Assembly (NCBI GenBank): GCA_947579605.1
Contig: OX388320.1
Span: 4,402,001-4,466,000 of the forward strand
Direction of reading: 5' to 3'
Length of the DNA: 64,000 nucleotides
Source of the DNA: Athripsodes cinereus
Taxonomy: Eukaryota; Arthropoda; Insecta; Trichoptera; Leptoceridae
The position numbers and the translations under genes are program-made. Below, piece by piece: positions 55,031-64,000 of this stretch (position 1 is its first letter; each line of letters opens with the position of its first letter). The notes under the pieces are model-generated. The model was not told the DNA's origin. It saw only the letters and a list, made by a program, of their open reading frames with translations, and did no database searches.

Positions 55031-55780
55031 TTCATTTTATATGTTTGTTTTTCATTAACTGTGTTCTTAGTTGGTTTTTTATTGTTATTGTACTACTTAA
55101 AAATATTTTAATTGTATTTTTTGTTTATCATTAAATAAGTTAGGTCCAAAAAGATTCGGGGTCGGCAGAGTGAAATTTTGCAAACATTTTTTATCTTCTT
55201 GCTGAAAACTAAATCATGAAATATTGACAAAAAAATGTGCATAAAAAAAACTCAAGATTCGGTGGACGGAAGGCGTTAAAGCTAATTGTAAGGCATTGGA
55301 TGCAAACTGAAAGACAGCTGTCATAGATAAAAAAATGGAGACAGATTCTGTGTAAAGACAAAGTTAGATCTCACTTCTAAGAAGGGAATCAAATGCCCAC
55401 TTCGATTCTATTTCTATTGACACAATTATTTTGAACTTACATAAAATATGCCCTCATTTACCTTTTTTAGATGCGCCCATGGATCCTAGATAGGCATTAT
55501 TACATTTTAACGAGACTAACAATCCCAAAAGCTAACATAATAACTTTAGACTTAGTAAAAGTTTGTACAAGACAATCATTATATTTTATATTTTTCAAAT
55601 ATATTATGTAAAGTCGGTATAACGGAACTTATGTATTTATGTAGGTACATAGAAGTAATATTTCCACTTAGTAGAACCTAATACCTTTTAATGTTTATCA
55701 TATTCACATCAAGGAAGATATTATTATAATACGTACACGTTTAACGGTTAATAAACTATCGTTAACATTGTGATATAATA
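55031..55780. other. AT-rich intergenic DNA, nothing recognised
   Basis: No recognisable structure. Confidence 0.5.
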
Positions 55781-55785
55781 GGGTT

Positions 55786-56030
55786 CCATGAAGCACCTGG
55801 CAAAAGATTAGGCTCCCACTTTTTTCTAAAAGTTTACGAGAGTCCTGTAAAAGGTAGGTGTTCGAAAAAGTGAAGACAAGTTAAATTCAGCGATCAGGTA
55901 TGCCACCCATCCTGAATGTCTTATTTTTGTGTTGGCAGAGGGGAGTTGCATTTTTATTGTATGCAGGTGGTCTGCTGGCTCCCCCGATTGTGGGATATGC
56001 CGTGATGGTACAGAAGCAGTAGTAGTTAAT
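55786..56030 (+). mobile_element. Family A SINE-like copy, near full length
   Basis: Runs from TTCCATGAAGCACCTGGCAA through GTCCTGTAAAAGGTAGGTG, GCCACCCATCCTGAATGTCT and GGTGGTCTGCTGGCTCCCCC to GATATGCCGTGATGGTACAG and a degenerate (AGC/TAG) tail. Moderately diverged. Confidence 0.78.
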
Positions 56031-56245
56031 AGACTGCCTGATGGAATGTAAAATGTAATTTATTTTTCATTGTCTATTAAATAGACTCAATAGATTAAAT
56101 TTTAATCTCACCAATTCGTGTATACCTTTTGTTTTACTGTTTATGTTATTAATAAATCAAATGTTTTTGTGTTAACACTTTGGAAATTCATTATAATTAA
56201 AATGATTTTAAAAACACTGTATAATTTCCAAATTAAATTTATTCA

Positions 56246-56290
56246 CCTCAAACGTTTTCGCCAAGGCTTCTACTTGGCATCATCAGGAGG
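56246..56290 (-). ncRNA. Hammerhead ribozyme motif, minus strand
   Basis: On the minus strand: CCTC, CTGATGA (56280-56286), T, GCCAAG/CTTGGC stem II with no mismatch, GAAA (56256-56259), AAACGTTT, GAGG. Identical to the 33.4-kb motif. Confidence 0.65.
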
Positions 56291-56335
56291 ACTAATTAGT
56301 TAAAGTTGAGGGCGTGAGGACTTTAACTAATTAGT

Positions 56336-56380
56336 CCTCCTGATGATGCCAAGTAGAAGCCTTGGTGAAAACGTTTGAGG
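56336..56380 (+). ncRNA. Hammerhead ribozyme motif, plus strand
   Basis: CCTC (56336-56339), CTGATGA (56340-56346), stem II GCCAAG/CTTGGT with one G-U pair, GAAA (56367-56370), self-complementary stem III, GAGG (56377-56380). Core residues are intact. Confidence 0.65.
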
Positions 56381-56439
56381 TGAATAAATTTAATTTGGAA
56401 ATTATACAGTGTTTTTAAAATCATTTTAATGTTTATGTT

Positions 56440-59400
56440 ATCTTAGTCTTACTTGGTTTAATTTTTTCTTATTATTTTATTTTTTACTTGTACATAGGTA
56501 TATATTATTATCAATTTATTTATTTATTCAAATCGACGGAACACTACAGACAATACATATAAATTTAGTACAGATATATAATTATGATTAACAAGTATGC
56601 AATGTCCAATTTACATATAAGTGTCCATATATTAAATGATTTATCTTATATTATAGCCCATTCGGTTGTCATACACAATCAAAAATATAAAAGCAATAAA
56701 AAAGAAGTCAAAATTTTGAAATATAAACATTACTGAATTACTCAAATGAAACATTTTTTTTTTTTAAATACCTACTTACAAACTATGAAACAAAATGTAA
56801 ACATAATTTACCTACCTATATAATATAAGTTAAATCATTTATACCAAAAAGTTGCAATTTATGTAATTGAGTGTCATGATGTAGAAAGGGAAGGGAAAAC
56901 AATGATAAGAAGATAATCATCAATAAACATTACTACCGCCTAAAAGGGACATTGAAGAAACTTCTTTCTATTATATGTACATGATTCCAACGACAGCGGT
57001 TTTGACCAACTGGCCCCTCAAGCCTCCTCAATCTCCTGAGATATCCGGGTGTGAGGTGGAACTCCTTTCAATGTTGTTTTAATCTCAAATCTTTTAAAAG
57101 TTTACATGTTGCAGAGGTTCTTATTAGTATATTAAATAATATGCCCCCGAGTTATTCGTACTAGATATATTTTTTTAGCTTCTGGAGTTACCTGTAACTT
57201 TCACTACGTTTCCGAAATGTCAAGAATCAACTTAACAAATTAAATTTTTGAATTCGGTTTTATGATTAACTTTGTTAAATTTAAATTATCAGTCACCGAT
57301 TTTCGTTTCTACATATTTTAATTTAATATTCTTTTCATCCTTATCCTTATATTAAAAAGTATTCAAGGATATTTATTTAAGTTTTTATATTTTGCAATAT
57401 CGACGGTTTAATCATCCAATATTCACATTAAGTGTATTATAATACATGCATTACACACACTTATACATTATTCATTTTAACTTTTTTTAGCCTCAAAATT
57501 GATCAAACTCGCTCTTTGAGAGAAATAAAATCATCATCTTATCTCGCCCTCAAGGGCAGAAACCAGCCTCCTCTATTCAGAGCGTCTCTGTGCCAATTGC
57601 GTCACCTCTTTCCACGACATTCCCTGCGCTCTGATATCGTTGTGTGATGATCCTACCTATTTCAAACCATTCTAAGCTCCGAATTTGCAACATCCTAGCT
57701 TCTAAACTATACCTACTGTAATAATTGATTCCCAAACTAGAAGTGACAACCCTATTCAGCTAGCTAAGAATTGTATGAATTTTCGCATTGTTGCAAATAT
57801 ACGTACGAAATGTCGTCTTCCTAATTGAATTAATTAACGAATTTTGGCCTTTCGTGATCGTCTAGATTATCTATTAACTATTTCAGAAGATTTGGACCCA
57901 GTACGTTGTGTTTTGCCGATAATTTTTACCTACGTTGTGTATTTTTAAAAACGCAAAATAAGTCACCTGAAATATACATTTCAATAATCAAAAAGAACAA
58001 CAAAATCACAAAATCAATAAAACAATTTAAACATGAATTTTAATACATATTAACTCTGAGATCAACTTTGACGCCAGATCACTTACCTTGAGATACTGTA
58101 AAATAACATAATAAAAATAGAGCATAATAAAACATAACGAAATATAACATAACAAGTCATCATAAAATAAAATCTGGTTGCCGATCGATGTCCCTACATA
58201 AGATAACCATTTCATAGTACAGTATCTATAGCCAATGCATGTGTGTTCCACAATATACCTAGATACTAATTCGATGCGTCGAAAGGACAGTGGCGCACCC
58301 CAAAACATTACCTTATTACTTTTAAATATTAATTAAAATTTCAACACGATTGCTTTGACATCATTTTCGGAGACTATAACTACTGGTTGTTAATGCATGG
58401 AAAGCATGCTGTGTCCATGCTGAAGGGGCGCCGCCTTCGCCCCTTCTCGTCTCAAAACTCGCCATGCCGTACTTTGAGCCCGTGTGCACTAATCTACACC
58501 CCGAATATATAAAATAATATATAATATGTATACTCATTTGAACATGCAGCTATATATAATAAGAATAATCATAAATATATATTAAGAAGCTTTGTCTAGG
58601 ACCCTGGCGGGAAACGGGGCAAGACCCATATTGACCCTTGTCTCGAAAGCTGAATCGAAGAGAGGGGAGCAGGGCTTGCTAACGGTACACCTACATTTCG
58701 AAGCAGGATTAGGACTGAAATTGTTAGTATATAGTATATGTTTCTACAAAGTACATAATACGTCTCGTGCATAATTGTATAATAATAATGATAAATATGT
58801 GGTTACGAATAGATCAAACCCACACTATAGACACAAGGTAGCTAGTCTAGTGTCGATAGGCAGAAGGGATCCATATCCATAAGGTAATCTCGACAAGATT
58901 TAGCTATAAAAGACTACATATTTATGGTGAGGTGAATTAAGGAATCATGTGAGTCAATTAAAATATATTAAGACAAATAAATACATAAATATTACTTATG
59001 ATTAGTGTCATGCAAAATGTCAAATTTGTTCCTTCCATGATATCGCAGCAATTACAGCATGTTGAATAAGTAGAAAAATCCAGTAAGTTCGTAGAATACA
59101 AATGACATTCGATGATAAAATATGTAATTAAATTAATAATCAAATAATATCCTGATCAACGTACAACTTCTCTCCAAACTGCATAATCTTTCGTTATGGT
59201 AAAATAAATTAAATAAAAGTATAATATTAGGTGGGTCGGTACGTCACTGCCGTCGGTCTAGTATTAGGTTTGTGGGACGGCGCTATATAAATTCAGTCAT
59301 AGGTACATACATACATATAATAATACTGAAAATAGGCATACATAACACATAATTCCTTTGTTTTCAAAATCTGTAAAATTAAATAAATCCTTGTGTACGA

Positions 59401-60125
59401 CGACTACTTTGTAGACAACAATATCCTCCTAAATATCACGACACCTAGATATAAATAAATTAATAATATTGAAAAAAAATCTTATCTTATGACAGCCGGC
59501 AGGATCACGGATTTTAAATGTTAATTAAAAGTAATTTAGGATGATCTATATATATTCCCAAATGTGGAAATATCACTAAAATATAATGTACTAACTACTA
59601 CGAAGGTGGGTAAATAAATATTAAAATATGTCGAATTCAAACACTGAGATTAATATGATGAGTCCCACCTCTCCTAGGTTCAAAACTAAACTGCCAAGAG
59701 TAATCTCTCATCTCCCTTCAGATCCTGAAAAATGCCCTAGCAACACACAAAAAAACAACTTCCATCTCTATCTGACACACACACCAAATATACCTGTATC
59801 TGTCTCCTACATATCTAGTTGTGTTCGACAACCACTTGAGATCAAACTAAGTTTCATCTCTTTATTAATTACCTACTACAAATATTCCATCTAGGTATAC
59901 GAAAATAATATATACCGTCTTGTATATATTCAATTCATCACAGTTGTCATAGGAACGGTGTATTGTGAAAGAGGGACGCCCGGGCCGACGGAACCTCTGC
60001 GGACGGAAGAACAGTGCAGTAAAACAATATTTAATAAATAATTACAAATAATTTGATATACCACCTACATATCTTATGAACTTTGAGTGACGCAAAGGTA
60101 ACAACTGTCATGTCACTCATTGTTG
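56440..60125. other. Long intergenic stretch, nothing firmly recognised
   Basis: About 3.7 kb. GC-richer islands at 56.98-57.06, 57.54-57.63, 58.41-58.50 (with GGGGCG/CGCCCC hairpin) and 58.59-58.70 kb stand out but match no family I know. TTGTCATAGGAACGGTGTAT at about 59944 resembles TTGTCACAGGAACGGCGTTT at about 17267, so both may be parts of one old repeat. No gene is supported. Confidence 0.5.
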
Positions 60126-60130
60126 CTTAT

Positions 60131-60182
60131 ATAATAATAAATATAAATATATATATTTATATATATATATATAAAAAAAAAA
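60131..60182. repeat. (TA)n microsatellite
   Basis: Runs of TATATATA interrupted by single bases, followed by an A-run. Confidence 0.85.
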
Positions 60183-60221
60183 ATCGATGTGGCAACCCGT
60201 TTTAAGATAGTTTTATTTAAT

Positions 60222-60480
60222 TTATTCATACGATCACGCCATTGCCACAGAAGTCGGATAGTCAGCAAAAGAACTGAATTTTAAAAACATGTAAGTTGTC
60301 CTTTTCGTGCCAATAAAAATCACAGGTGTTCAGAACATATGGCTTAACTCCATGTTGAACTTAGGATGCTAGAAGTCAAAATAGAGAATTTTTCAAATAC
60401 CTACCCTTTCAAGACACTCGAAAACTTACATAAAAGAGAAGGAGACCTATTCTTTGCCAAGGTCTCCACGGGCTTTTTCT
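60222..60480 (-). mobile_element. Family A SINE-like copy, diverged
   Basis: Plus-strand landmarks in order are ACGATCACGCCATTGCCACA, AGTCAGCAAAAGAACTG, GTAAGTTGTCCTTTTCGTGC, CAAGACACTCGAAAACTTAC and CCTATTCTTTGCCAAGGTCT, then CCACGGG. It spans the whole element with many substitutions. Confidence 0.65.
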
Positions 60481-61040
60481 TAATAATTTGTTTTTACATT
60501 GTATCATTTTGTAAGGAAAAAGATCGATTTTTTAAAATAAATTTGGTTTCTGAGATTAGTCGTAAAAGCTCACACCATAAATTATAAAAAATATGACCCA
60601 TTTATCATATCCTATTTTTCACATTTTTATACTTAATACTGATGGATATCGTGATAAAACGTTAGAGAAAATCCCAGCTTAATAATAATAAAACCTATAA
60701 TAATGAAATGAATTTCCTTATTTTCACTCCCTTTACGCTACAGAGATTTTCCAAGCATGAAAATCTTTTTTGATTTTTAAGTACGGGCTCAAGATAATAT
60801 ATTCATTATTTTATATTTTATCATCCATATTCATTTTATTTTAAATTTATTAAATGTGTTTCAAGCACTGGATGGCGTAACATCAGTGCACATAATATCT
60901 AAGCTTTGCATTTTTTTTTCTATCCAATAAAACTTTTAATAAAATAAAACAATAATAAAGTGACCTGTTTTTGACTTTTACATTTTTTAGACAAATATCT
61001 CAAAAATCAAACACTTATTACTTCCACACTGACTCTATCA

Positions 61041-61095
61041 GACGCATGTCAGCTTTCATGAGCTTCCGCTCTCATCATCAGGCTAGCTTTAAGTG
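61041..61095 (-). ncRNA. Hammerhead-like motif with intact GAAA, atypical cleavage site
   Basis: The minus strand reads CTGATGA (61075-61081), TGAG...CTCA stem II, GAAA (61054-61057), then GCTGACATG. The base at the cleavage position would be G, which blocks normal hammerhead cleavage. Probably a decayed Penelope-like copy. Confidence 0.45.
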
Positions 61096-61129
61096 TAGAA
61101 ATTACATTTAAATAAAAGTTTTCAGTTTT

Positions 61130-61380
61130 ATCCCGTGGAGCATCCAGCAAAGAATTGGTCCCCCACTCTTTTCCGTAAGTTTTCGAGTGTCCTGTAAAAG
61201 GCAGGTGTTCGAAAAAATTAAAGCATTTTACATCTCAAACTCGCCAATGAGGTTTGCCACCCACCCTGAATGTCTTCATTTTACACGGAGAGGACAGTTT
61301 GCATGTTCATTATATGCAGGTGGTCTGCTAGCTACCCCACTTGTGGGATATGTAGTGATGGTATAATAGTAGTAGTAAAA
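61130..61380 (+). mobile_element. Family A SINE-like element, near full length
   Basis: CCCGTGGAGCATCCAGCAAA, GAATTGGTCCCCCACTC, TTTTCGAGTGTCCTGTAAAA, GGTTTGCCACCCACCCTGAA, GGAGAGGACAGTTTGCATG, GTGGTCTGCTAGCTACCCCA, GGGATATGTAGTGATGGTAT, then (AATAGTAG). With 32705-32965 it defines the family consensus and its TAG tail. Confidence 0.82.
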
Positions 61381-61384
61381 GTTT

Positions 61385-62990
61385 TCAATGAGAAAAAATA
61401 ATAGTAGGGATGAACAATGTATTAATTTATATTAAATACTGTTGTGAACTGATTAAAGAAAACATCTCCAGCATTCGCCTTTGTGCGACATCAGTATAAC
61501 CATAATAGTTCCACATCAGAGATGAACATTATTTTTTAAAAGAGTTTGCCATCTTTTCTAAGAATTAGACGATAGGATATAAAATTGTACCTATATAAGC
61601 AAATTAAAACAATGAGATAAAAGAGATTTGAAAAAGCGAATTTATACAATATCAAATAAATAATATTAAAAAAATATTATTTAGTTATATTACATTCAAT
61701 AAGTAATGTATGTTGGTAATCAGTCGAAAGCAAAATATTTTTTTATATTTATTTGTAGGTATTAATTTTACTGACTTTACATGAGTCTCCATCTCCACCA
61801 AGTCTCCACTCGCTATAACAATACTTTAATTTAATTTGACATTTTTTTTATTCCGTTTTATATTTTGTTAATTAATCCTTTTGTCTTGCTCCAATTGTGT
61901 TGTGGAAAAAAAGGATTGATGGTACATGGAAAAGCTCACCATATCTATTGACGTGGAAGTGATAAGAGGAAATGGAAGACTTTTTGTAAAAGTGCGTTCA
62001 TACGAAGCAAATTCGCTAGTAATTCACAGTATTGTCAACTGTTTGAACCATCTGAAGAAATTTTTGATAAATTTTAAATTATTAAAAACGAAATATATTA
62101 TATCGTTTCAGGCTTCTTCAACTTTAGTTTACTTAACTTTGTTGGTTTCTCCATAAGACGTTCCATTCTTTCACCTACCCCACTAGAAATACGGGGTGAT
62201 GGTTAAGTAAAGTGCTGTACTCACTGAGTACTTGATGATGAAAGGCAGAAATAGTTAAAGAAAAAATATGTTTGCTGGTGTTCGTGCGTTAAATATACGT
62301 TTGGGAATTTTTCTTGTCTTAGATCAAATAAATCTTAAGTTTTGGGTAGAATATAAAACACATACTTTTTTTAATTAACAAGTATGGAATTGTTTTGTTT
62401 CTTACTGGATGATAAATAAAAAAATAAACAAAATGGGTTATGAAGGTAGAATTATGGTGCTGACAAATTTATGTGAGGGTTGAAGAGGTCGGGGACATAG
62501 GATGGAGTGGGAATATTTTTAGAGTGGGTGATGAGTTAAGTATTGTAAAAAATACAAATTTTAATTGTACATATATCAATTCCTTTAATGATTTATTTTT
62601 AGAATGTCATTTTTGTTTACATTGCAAAACTTTCTATTAACTCATCTTTATCTTTTGAATCTTTGTTCCTTTTACACGAGTGAAACATGATTCTTGTCAC
62701 GTAATCCATTAAAAACTACAAGGGTTAATTCCTGAAATCTTACTTAATAATAGGTACCTATTAACTGGTTGATGAAACAATTGGTAATTATAAATCATTA
62801 TTCAAATTTTCAACTTTTCTATTCAGGCATTTAATTAACTACAATCTTATTTAGGGGTGCTATTTTAATTATTAATTAATTTGAAAACACGTGATTTATG
62901 TAGATATCTATGTGTGTAATTAGATAACATAATAAACAGTGTCAAATTATATATTATTTGTAATTATAAACAATAATAATTAATAGTTTA
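61385..62990. other. AT-rich intergenic DNA, nothing recognised
   Basis: No recognisable gene. CACTAGAAATACGGGGTGAT at about 62182 faintly resembles the family A 3' end. The frame at 61926-62156 has no recognisable domain. Confidence 0.45.
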
Positions 62991-62997
62991 TTATTAA

Positions 62998-63185
62998 CTC
63001 ACGCCGCAGACCAATAAAAAATTGTACCTTCGCCATTTAGATCTATCCTTGGATACTTCTTTCTCTTCTTCTTTATTCATTTCTCATACACGCATGTCGA
63101 TTTCTCTTACTTAATACACAGCTGTCCTTGAGAATTTGATTTACGCGATCAAGCCATGTGGTTGTCGGACGGTAGATAAACCAAC
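62998..63185 (-). mobile_element. LINE family B 3' fragment, diverged
   Basis: TTTAGATCTATCCTTGGATA, TTTCTCATACACGCATGTCG and TTGAGAATTTGATTTACGCG correspond, on the minus strand, to the WMNVEEAK...CKDRSIW region of the 28.8-kb copy. Stops interrupt the frame. Confidence 0.6.
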
Positions 63186-63404
63186 GATAGATAATCGTTT
63201 TTTTATATGCCAAATTTCTATATATTCCTCAAGTTGCTCACAGTAAATAATATTTTGGATTGAGGATGGAGTAAAATTAGAACTCGGAATATGTTGATGT
63301 TTTTTTTTAAGCATGCAGTCCGCTAGCTACCCCACGTGATCAAATAAAGAGAGAGCGAATTTTCACAATTTTCTTTTGTGAATAAATAAAGTGGAATTAA
63401 AAGT

Positions 63405-63625
63405 TGATTATCACGACATATCCCAAATCGCCGCTTATACCAAATGAGGTAGCCAGCAGACCATGTAATAAACATGCAGTTTGTCTTCTGTATAAATAAA
63501 GTATTAAGGATGAGTTCATTGAAAATGTATTTTTTTCGCACACCTACCCTTTTCAGGTCACTCGAAAACGAATGGAGAAGAGTGAGGTACCAATTCTTTA
63601 CCAAGTGCTACACGGTTAATATTTT
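63405..63625 (-). mobile_element. Family A SINE-like copy
   Basis: ATCACGACATATCCCAAATC, GAGGTAGCCAGCAGACCATG, ACATGCAGTTTGTCTTC, AGGTCACTCGAAAACGAATG and CCAATTCTTTACCAAGTGCT, then ACACGG. The middle part is shortened. A small extra fragment of the 3' end (GCAGTCCGCTAGCTACCCCA) lies at 63315-63334. Confidence 0.65.
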
Positions 63626-63629
63626 TAAT

Positions 63630-64000
63630 TATTTGTTATATATTCATTATCGTTTTCAATTTAATCGAGATTACAATCTATGTACATATTTCACTTGTGA
63701 GGGATGAAGTGATGGTACGTTTAGATAATACGCATAAGGTAGGTACTATATTATTTTATACTCCTGTTAGTTTTCACAAGCGCGTAGCAAAAATTATTTC
63801 TAGAGGGGCATTAAATTAACTCAGTAACTCAAAGGTAAAGGGGATCTCCCAAAGATTTCCGATATGCTGTAAAATTTTAATAACCTAGGTCCTAGACATT
63901 TTGTCAAACCACCGCAAAGGGGGATAGTTTGCAAATTATGCGAAATTTGCGCAATAACTGGGTCTGTTTTCTTCTGGGGGTGGCTGCCCGCTTTAATGCT
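63630..64000. other. Intergenic DNA to the window edge
   Basis: GC-richer blocks with G runs near 63.9 kb (CCGCAAAGGGGGATAG, CTGGGGGTGGCTGCCC) suggest another repeat, but I cannot identify it. Confidence 0.4.

Larger units (their letters stand above)
56196..56430. mobile_element. Penelope-like palindrome, 111-bp arms and 13-bp spacer
   Basis: The left arm (56196-56306) and right arm (56320-56430) are exact reverse complements except for one base in stem II of the ribozyme. Each arm contains a hammerhead-like motif, so the two motifs face each other. Upstream AATGTTTTTGTGTTAACACT-like sequence is shared with the 33-kb locus, where the same arms are further apart. Confidence 0.7.

Overview
The window is a stretch of insect nuclear DNA, most probably from a moth or butterfly. 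It is AT-rich and full of short 'taggtac/gtaggta' motifs typical of lepidopteran intergenic DNA. It carries non-LTR retrotransposon tails, tRNA-derived SINEs, piggyBac, mariner-like and hAT ends, a Helitron-type 3' end and an intact BEL/Pao retrotransposon. The species assignment is inference; the element identities come from motifs read in the sequence. I found no intact host protein-coding gene. The only recognisable host-derived coding sequence is a retrocopy of the LC8 dynein light chain at 31.1-31.4 kb, broken by a 4-nt insertion. Layout: 0-22 kb is intergenic DNA crowded with degraded repeats. These include an LTR/promoter-like block (0.7-1.4 kb), TA-flanked MITEs (1.6 and 19.3 kb), LINE 3' ends in both orientations (6.8, 7.0-7.8, 8.7, 13.7-14.1, 15.05-15.4 kb), a 666-bp piggyBac deletion derivative with TTAA flanks (15.9-16.5 kb), a 200-N gap (18.2 kb) and a cluster of SINE, MITE, LINE tail, Helitron end and nested SINE (20.3-21.7 kb). 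22.8-25.6 kb is tandem-repeat territory: a degenerate CATAC-type microsatellite, then a 2.4-kb minisatellite with a period near 116 bp. 26-34 kb holds more LINE and SINE copies, a perfect 22-bp-arm hairpin, the LC8 pseudogene and a Penelope-type hammerhead-ribozyme locus. 34.46-42.66 kb is an 8.2-kb structure made of two nearly identical 2.44-kb direct repeats around a 3.3-kb non-coding, G-poor interior. Its ends, a primer-binding-site-like sequence and a purine tract fit a minus-strand, non-autonomous long-LTR retrotransposon. 42.79-49.27 kb is a complete, apparently recent BEL/Pao element with 414-bp LTRs differing at one base, a 5-bp target duplication and one uninterrupted 1697-codon gag-pol frame. 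50-64 kb returns to mixed repeats: two hAT-type deletion elements with 8-bp target duplications, further SINE-like copies and a 111-bp-arm palindrome carrying hammerhead motifs on both strands. The features do not form a pathway; the window reads as a record of layered transposition. The most interesting points are the hammerhead-like motifs at five loci, two of them with a complete core; the shared 3' end of a SINE-like family and a LINE; the long-LTR non-autonomous element; and the very young BEL/Pao copy.
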